The notes below the pieces were generated by a model. That model worked only from the letters and a program-made list of their open reading frames with translations, had not been told where the DNA came from and made no database searches. A stretch of DNA of 64,000 nucleotides. Source: Pseudodesulfovibrio sediminis (lineage in GTDB: Bacteria > Desulfobacterota > Desulfovibrionia > Desulfovibrionales > Desulfovibrionaceae). The stretch spans positions 2,055,001-2,119,000 of the forward strand of contig NZ_AP024485.1 of NCBI RefSeq assembly GCF_020886695.1, given 5' to 3'. Position 1 is the stretch's first letter, and every line of letters starts with the position of its first letter. The translations under genes were made by a program, and so were the position numbers. Positions 60,352 to 64,000 of the stretch are shown here, piece after piece.

Positions 60352-60424
60352 AAAAAAGCCAAATTCGTCGTGAGGCGGAGACGGAAAGCCACGGGTCTTC
60401 TGATTGAAGACAGCCGGGTTGCCG
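60352..60424 (+). promoter_or_regulatory. c-di-GMP-I (GEMM-I) riboswitch aptamer
   Basis: The first hairpin is TTCGTC (60364) and GGCGGA (60374) closed by a GTGA (GNRA) tetraloop at 60370-60373. The downstream part reads GACGGAAAGCCACGGG (60380), then GTCTTC (60395) paired with GAAGAC (60406), and AGCCGGGTTGCCG (60412), nearly identical to the GEMM-I consensus. Two internal pairs are kept by a swap: consensus G21-C46 is C59-G84 here (60359 with 60384), and C22-G45 is conserved (60360 with 60383). The ligand-contacting G (position 20, at 60358), A47 (60385) and the C in GTTGCC (60422) remain, favouring c-di-GMP over cGAMP, which needs A at position 20. Confidence 0.85.
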
Positions 60425-60484
60425 CAGAGAAGTTGCGTCATAGCTTCTATTCTCCTTTCATACTCTAAATTTTGGCCTAACCGA

Positions 60485-60510
60485 GCTTGCCATGCGGCAA
60501 GCGGCGAGGA
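60485..60510 (+). promoter_or_regulatory. Hairpin touching the tpsB ribosome site
   Basis: GCTTGCC (60485-60491) pairs with GGCAAGC (60496-60502) over ATGC, directly followed by GGCGAGGA (60503-60510), the ribosome site for the GTG at 60518. This is the only clear structure between the aptamer and the start, so it may belong to the expression platform. Confidence 0.4.
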
Positions 60511-60517
60511 TATTGCT

Positions 60518-62296
60518 GTGGTCAAAGAGCGGGGATTTGTTTTTTCTCACAAGAGAAAGCACGGTGGAGGCACTCGCTGCAGCCGACAACTTGCATTCTA
60601 TCTTCTTTTGTGTATCGCGCTGTTTGCCCCCAGCCTTTGCTGCGGTGCCCCCATTGACGACGCCATCCGGCAGCAACAGCAGATTCAGCAGCGGGAAGAA
60701 CAACGACGACGCCTGCAGCAGGAACAACTCGAACAACAAACCAAGCAACCTCCTTCAGGTCTTGATCTCAAGCAAGAGCCACCTGTGCCCCCCTTGGACA
60801 GTACGACTTGTTTCGATATCCGTTCAATCAATGTGACCGGCGTAACGTTGATCCCATCCAGTACCATTGATGATTTGACCAGTGAATACAAAGGGCGCTG
60901 TCTGGGCTTGGCGGATATTAATGAATTGCTCAGAGCCATTACCAATGAATATGTTGGACGTGGATATGTAACCTCCCGGGCCTATCTGCCGGAACAGGAC
61001 ATTTCTAGCGGCGAACTTGAGCTCAAGGTTATTGAGGGACGAATTGAAGATATCCGTTTAAACGACGGTAAGGCCAGGCAATATCAACTTCTAGGCCCAT
61101 TCATGGGGCTTAAAGGAGATCCACTCAATCTTCGCGACCTTGAGCAGGGATTGGATCAGTTCAATCGTTTGTCTTCAAACAACGCAACAATGAAACTCGT
61201 GCCTGGTAGCAATCCAGGGCTAAGTATAGTTGCCATTACCAATGAGCCCGCCAAGAGCTGGCGGATATCATTTGGCTGGGATGATTCCGGCATGGATTCC
61301 ACGGGTAGGAACCAATATTCCCTACAATTTGACAAGGATAACTTCATCGGAATTAGCGATATGCTTTCCCTGAACTATTCGGCCACGCCTATGCCTTGGG
61401 AAGACTCCAAACAAGCAAAGAACAGCAATAGTATTTTTGCTTCTTGGTCTGTGCCCCTCGGCTATTGGACAATTAATACATTCGTCAGCAAATTCAATTA
61501 TGCCACCAGTCTTATGGGCACGACACAGGAATTTTCAAATGATGGTGAGACCAACTTTCAATCCGTGGGAATTGACCGCGTCATTCATCGCGACGCTGAC
61601 AGCAAGACGTCTTTGGGAATCGGCGTGGAGCATCGTGAGGTGGAGAGCAGGATTGAAGGCGTCCGTCTGGTGGCCAGCAGCTACGAAACCACCGATGTCG
61701 GCCTCAAAGCCAGTCACGCCCGCCGTCTGCTGGGCGGATCGCTAAGCGTTGGCCTCGAATATCACTGGGGCGCAGACTTCTTGGGTTCCTCTGAGCCGCT
61801 TGCTGGTGACGATGTTCCCACCCCAAAATACGAGAAATGGGAAGGGACTCTGAGCTATTACCATCCCATTTATTTCGCCGGTCAATCCTTGATGTGGAGT
61901 TCGACCCTTCGTACCCAATACAGTGGCGACACTTTGTACAGCGCAGAAAGAATGTCTATCGGTAGCCGCTATACGGTTCGAGGATTTTCGACCGACAGCC
62001 TGAGTGGGGATAGCGGGGGTTACATACGCAACGATCTCTCTTGGCGATTGCCCTTGCAGAGCTACGGCACCGACAAGATATCGGCTTGTGATTTATTTGC
62101 TGGATACGACTACGGGATGATCCTCCACGACAAGAACGATCCATACGAGCGCGGCCACTTGCAAGGGGTTGCCTTGGGCTTGAGGACTTTGGGGGAATTG
62201 AGCGCCCATGTGACTTTCGCCAAGGCGATAGCCGCACCCAATTTTCTAGAAAAAGAAGACCTTGAAATTTATAGTGCCTTGACCGTGATGTTTTAG
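60518..62296 (+). CDS. TpsB-type outer-membrane transporter (FhaC/ShlB/HecB family)
   Basis: A 592-residue two-partner secretion translocator. The start is GTG at 60518, with GCGAGGA about seven bases ahead; the frame is open upstream to 60404, but that part is riboswitch sequence. A signal peptide (about 25-45, LAFYLLLCIALFAPSL) precedes a Q/R-rich coiled coil (QQQQIQQREEQ), POTRA domains (CFDIRSINVTGVTLIP, YVGRGYVTSRAYLPEQDI) and a beta barrel. The RYTVRGF motif (conserved VRGY/F), and terminal YSALTVMF, fit the family. It should carry the TpsA exoprotein through the outer membrane. AT-rich, likely acquired. Confidence 0.92.
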   Translation: MVKERGFVFSHKRKHGGGTRCSRQLAFYLLLCIALFAPSLCCGAPIDDAIRQQQQIQQREEQRRRLQQEQLEQQTKQPPSGLDLKQEPPVPPLDSTTCFDIRSINVTGVTLIPSSTIDDLTSEYKGRCLGLADINELLRAITNEYVGRGYVTSRAYLPEQDISSGELELKVIEGRIEDIRLNDGKARQYQLLGPFMGLKGDPLNLRDLEQGLDQFNRLSSNNATMKLVPGSNPGLSIVAITNEPAKSWRISFGWDDSGMDSTGRNQYSLQFDKDNFIGISDMLSLNYSATPMPWEDSKQAKNSNSIFASWSVPLGYWTINTFVSKFNYATSLMGTTQEFSNDGETNFQSVGIDRVIHRDADSKTSLGIGVEHREVESRIEGVRLVASSYETTDVGLKASHARRLLGGSLSVGLEYHWGADFLGSSEPLAGDDVPTPKYEKWEGTLSYYHPIYFAGQSLMWSSTLRTQYSGDTLYSAERMSIGSRYTVRGFSTDSLSGDSGGYIRNDLSWRLPLQSYGTDKISACDLFAGYDYGMILHDKNDPYERGHLQGVALGLRTLGELSAHVTFAKAIAAPNFLEKEDLEIYSALTVMF

Positions 62297-62305
62297 GAGA
62301 AACAG

Positions 62306-64000
62306 ATGAAAGCCAATATAGTTGTTCGCCAGCTGCTTAGTATTGTCCTGTCATGTCTGATCGTTTTTCAGCCAGGTTTTATCGCTATGGCTGGCGATCT
62401 CCCGATTGTGGTTGATCCGGCCGCTCCAGATGGAAAGAAACCGACCATGGATCAATCCGGAAACGGGGTTCCTATCGAGCAGATTGCGACGCCGGGAAAA
62501 GGTGGGATTTCGCATAACCTGTTTACCGATTTCAATGTTAATAAAATTGGTTTAATTATTAACAATAGCAAGTCCATGGCAAAGTCTCAATTAGGCGGCT
62601 TTATCGCAGGCAATCCCAACCTTAAGGGAGGAGAAGCTCGATTAATTTTGAACGAGGTTACAGGTGCCAATCGTTCATATCTTGAGGGATACACAGAGCT
62701 GCATGGAGCCAAAGCGGATTATATTTTGGCGAACCCCAATGGCATCACCATCAATGGTGGCGGATTTGTCAATTTCCCTCGAGTTACTCTGACCACGGGC
62801 ACTTCCCGCTTCGGTGCAGGAGGACTCGAAGGCATCGACGTTCGTTCTGGAGATATTTTGGTTGAGGGCGAAGGTGTAAACGCCACCGAGATTGACGCCT
62901 TTACATTGCTCGCCCAAGCGACTCGAATCAATGCAAACATCTACGCCAAGACCCTGACCATCGCAGCTGGACAGAACTCTTACAATCCCACCAACGGTTC
63001 CATTGCCTCTTTGGCTCACGATGGCACGCCCACTCCCTCTGTTGCCATCGATTCGAGCGCCTTGGGCGGCATGTATGCGGGACGCATCGTGCTCCAGGGC
63101 ACCGAGGCCGGAGTCGGGGTTAACCTTGAAGGCGTCATCCAGTCTGCGGATTCATTGGAGCTGACGGCAGATGGACAGATTCGCCTGAGAAACAAGACGA
63201 CCGCCGGAACCGACATCAAGATTCACTCCCACAACGGTGATGTAGCCATCGAAGATACGGTTTACGCCGGAACCACTGCGAGTGTGAGCGCCGCAGACGA
63301 TCTCACTATAAATCCGGGTGCTTCCGGTAAAGGCATTGTGGTAGGAGCCGCTGAACAGCTCAAGTTGGCCGCCGCCATCGTTAATACGACAGATGCAAAG
63401 ATTACCGCAGGACTTCAGGCTGACGGGACAGTTTCCGGCGGTTCCTTGTCCGTAACTGCAATGAACCAATTGACCACAAAGGACACTGAACTCGTTTCTG
63501 GCGACAGTTTGTCCATCGTGTCACCTAAAATTGCCATCAACGGTGGCAAAATTACAGCCGTTAGCAAGCTCGGTGTCCAGGGCTCTAATTCCGGCGATGT
63601 CACCATGACTGGTGCGGCAGAGTTGTCTTCTTTGAATGCCTTGGAAATAGAAGCGCGGTCCTTGACTGCGGCCGATGGTTTGCTGAAAGCCGATGATCTG
63701 ACCTTGTCGTTGGCTGGTGATTTCGATTTGGGTAATGCCACTCTGAGTTCCACTGGTGCATTGGCCTTGAATGCCAATTCGCTGAAAAGCGATGCAGGGA
63801 CTTCTATCACCAGTTTCACTGATATGTTTCTGACCTTGGATACCCTGCAAAACGATGGAGGTTTGATCTACGCAGGCAATATATTGGACTTGAATGTTCG
63901 AGAGTTGAGCAACACCTCTGAGGGCTATATCGTTGGTGTCAAAGGTGTGGCCATTGAAGGTCTCACGACAGGTTCTCGAGCGGATTTGATCAACAACAAC
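62306..64000 (+). CDS. TpsA-type secreted adhesin (filamentous haemagglutinin-like), C-terminus missing
   Basis: The frame opens at ATG 62306, nine bases after the tpsB stop, with TAGGAGA overlapping that stop, and is still open at the window end (565 codons seen). A signal peptide (about 1-29, ending MAGD) is followed by the TPS secretion domain: ISHNLFTDFNVNKIGLIIN, then ILNEVTGANRSYLEGYTEL and the ANPNGITINGGGF motif (NPNGI). After about residue 250, weakly repeated beta-helix sequence begins (ASSVSAADDLTINPG-like units). Such proteins act as adhesins, haemolysins or contact-dependent inhibition toxins, decided by the missing C-terminus. Confidence 0.9.
   Translation, partial: MKANIVVRQLLSIVLSCLIVFQPGFIAMAGDLPIVVDPAAPDGKKPTMDQSGNGVPIEQIATPGKGGISHNLFTDFNVNKIGLIINNSKSMAKSQLGGFIAGNPNLKGGEARLILNEVTGANRSYLEGYTELHGAKADYILANPNGITINGGGFVNFPRVTLTTGTSRFGAGGLEGIDVRSGDILVEGEGVNATEIDAFTLLAQATRINANIYAKTLTIAAGQNSYNPTNGSIASLAHDGTPTPSVAIDSSALGGMYAGRIVLQGTEAGVGVNLEGVIQSADSLELTADGQIRLRNKTTAGTDIKIHSHNGDVAIEDTVYAGTTASVSAADDLTINPGASGKGIVVGAAEQLKLAAAIVNTTDAKITAGLQADGTVSGGSLSVTAMNQLTTKDTELVSGDSLSIVSPKIAINGGKITAVSKLGVQGSNSGDVTMTGAAELSSLNALEIEARSLTAADGLLKADDLTLSLAGDFDLGNATLSSTGALALNANSLKSDAGTSITSFTDMFLTLDTLQNDGGLIYAGNILDLNVRELSNTSEGYIVGVKGVAIEGLTTGSRADLINNN

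Noticed and set aside
60404-60517. Upstream extension of tpsB from TTG at 60404
   Set aside because: This stretch is riboswitch RNA and its leader; the GTG at 60518 has a proper ribosome site.
1-64000. CRISPR arrays, tRNA and rRNA genes
   Set aside because: I looked for evenly spaced repeats and for tRNA T-arm and acceptor patterns on both strands and saw none that fit; a tRNAscan-SE or minced run would settle it.

Overview
The window looks like part of a chromosome from a Gram-negative, anaerobic sulfate-reducer-type bacterium of the Desulfovibrio/Pseudodesulfovibrio group. This is inferred from gene content and style, not from a marker gene: a TAXI-type TRAP transporter with fused permease, metX-metW, a hisC-cmk-serS operon, many lipoproteins and GGDEF sensors, a heptose adenylyltransferase (so an LPS-bearing outer membrane), and short GC-rich intergenic repeats containing TGCCTCCGGCGGC. 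No rRNA, tRNA or CRISPR array was seen. Most of the sequence is moderately GC-rich. The AT-richer parts are 39.1-40.6 kb, 51.9-54.0 kb and 59.8-64.0 kb, which also hold the insertion-sequence remains, broken genes and the secreted adhesin locus.

Layout. 0-5.6 kb: lipoproteins, a GGDEF protein with a degenerate active site, a large Cache-PAS-GGDEF-EAL protein and a TrmJ-like RNA methyltransferase. 5.9-10.6 kb: a TAXI TRAP transporter with two solute-binding proteins on either side of one fused permease. 10.6-26.3 kb: mostly housekeeping genes (PAS-GGDEF, malic enzyme, thpR, rimO, a histidine kinase, rdgB, a BaiN-like flavoprotein, a DJ-1-like protein, exonuclease III, universal stress protein, hisC-cmk-serS). 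26.6-38.9 kb: an envelope and glycan region with a polytopic membrane protein, an RlmL-like methyltransferase, a flavoprotein closely resembling eukaryotic-type UDP-galactopyranose mutase, an M24 peptidase, an EamA permease, a WbuC-like cupin, a GNAT protein, a polysaccharide deacetylase, a radical SAM-TPR protein and two glycosyltransferases. 38.9-40.7 kb: repeats, an IS1595-type remnant and a GyrI-like gene broken by one TGA. 40.7-51.6 kb: metX-metW, a MarR-controlled His-rich metal permease, a fosX operon, ubiA, a DksA-type zinc-finger protein, a PHP-glycosyltransferase fusion, rfaE2 and a YkgJ-type protein. 51.6-54.0 kb: a hairpin-packed gene-free stretch, a frameshifted IS1595 transposase and an orphan gene. 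54.1-59.8 kb: hisG-hisI, a DegT aminotransferase, a DUF3089 hydrolase and a HAMP-GGDEF protein.

59.8-64.0 kb: a two-partner secretion locus (TpsB, then a TpsA adhesin cut by the window end). Its leader contains what I read as a c-di-GMP-I (GEMM-I) riboswitch, including a base-pair swap relative to the consensus that keeps the fold. With three intact-looking GGDEF proteins and one degenerate GGDEF that keeps its inhibitory I-site in the same window, this suggests that the surface adhesin is under cyclic di-GMP control. That link is an inference to test.

The most notable other signals are dispersed intergenic repeats whose hairpin arms differ between copies but stay paired (40.6 and 50.0 kb), a second repeat family ending in a terminator (39.0 and 50.2 kb), and a complete MarR operator/promoter unit at 43.83-43.87 kb.
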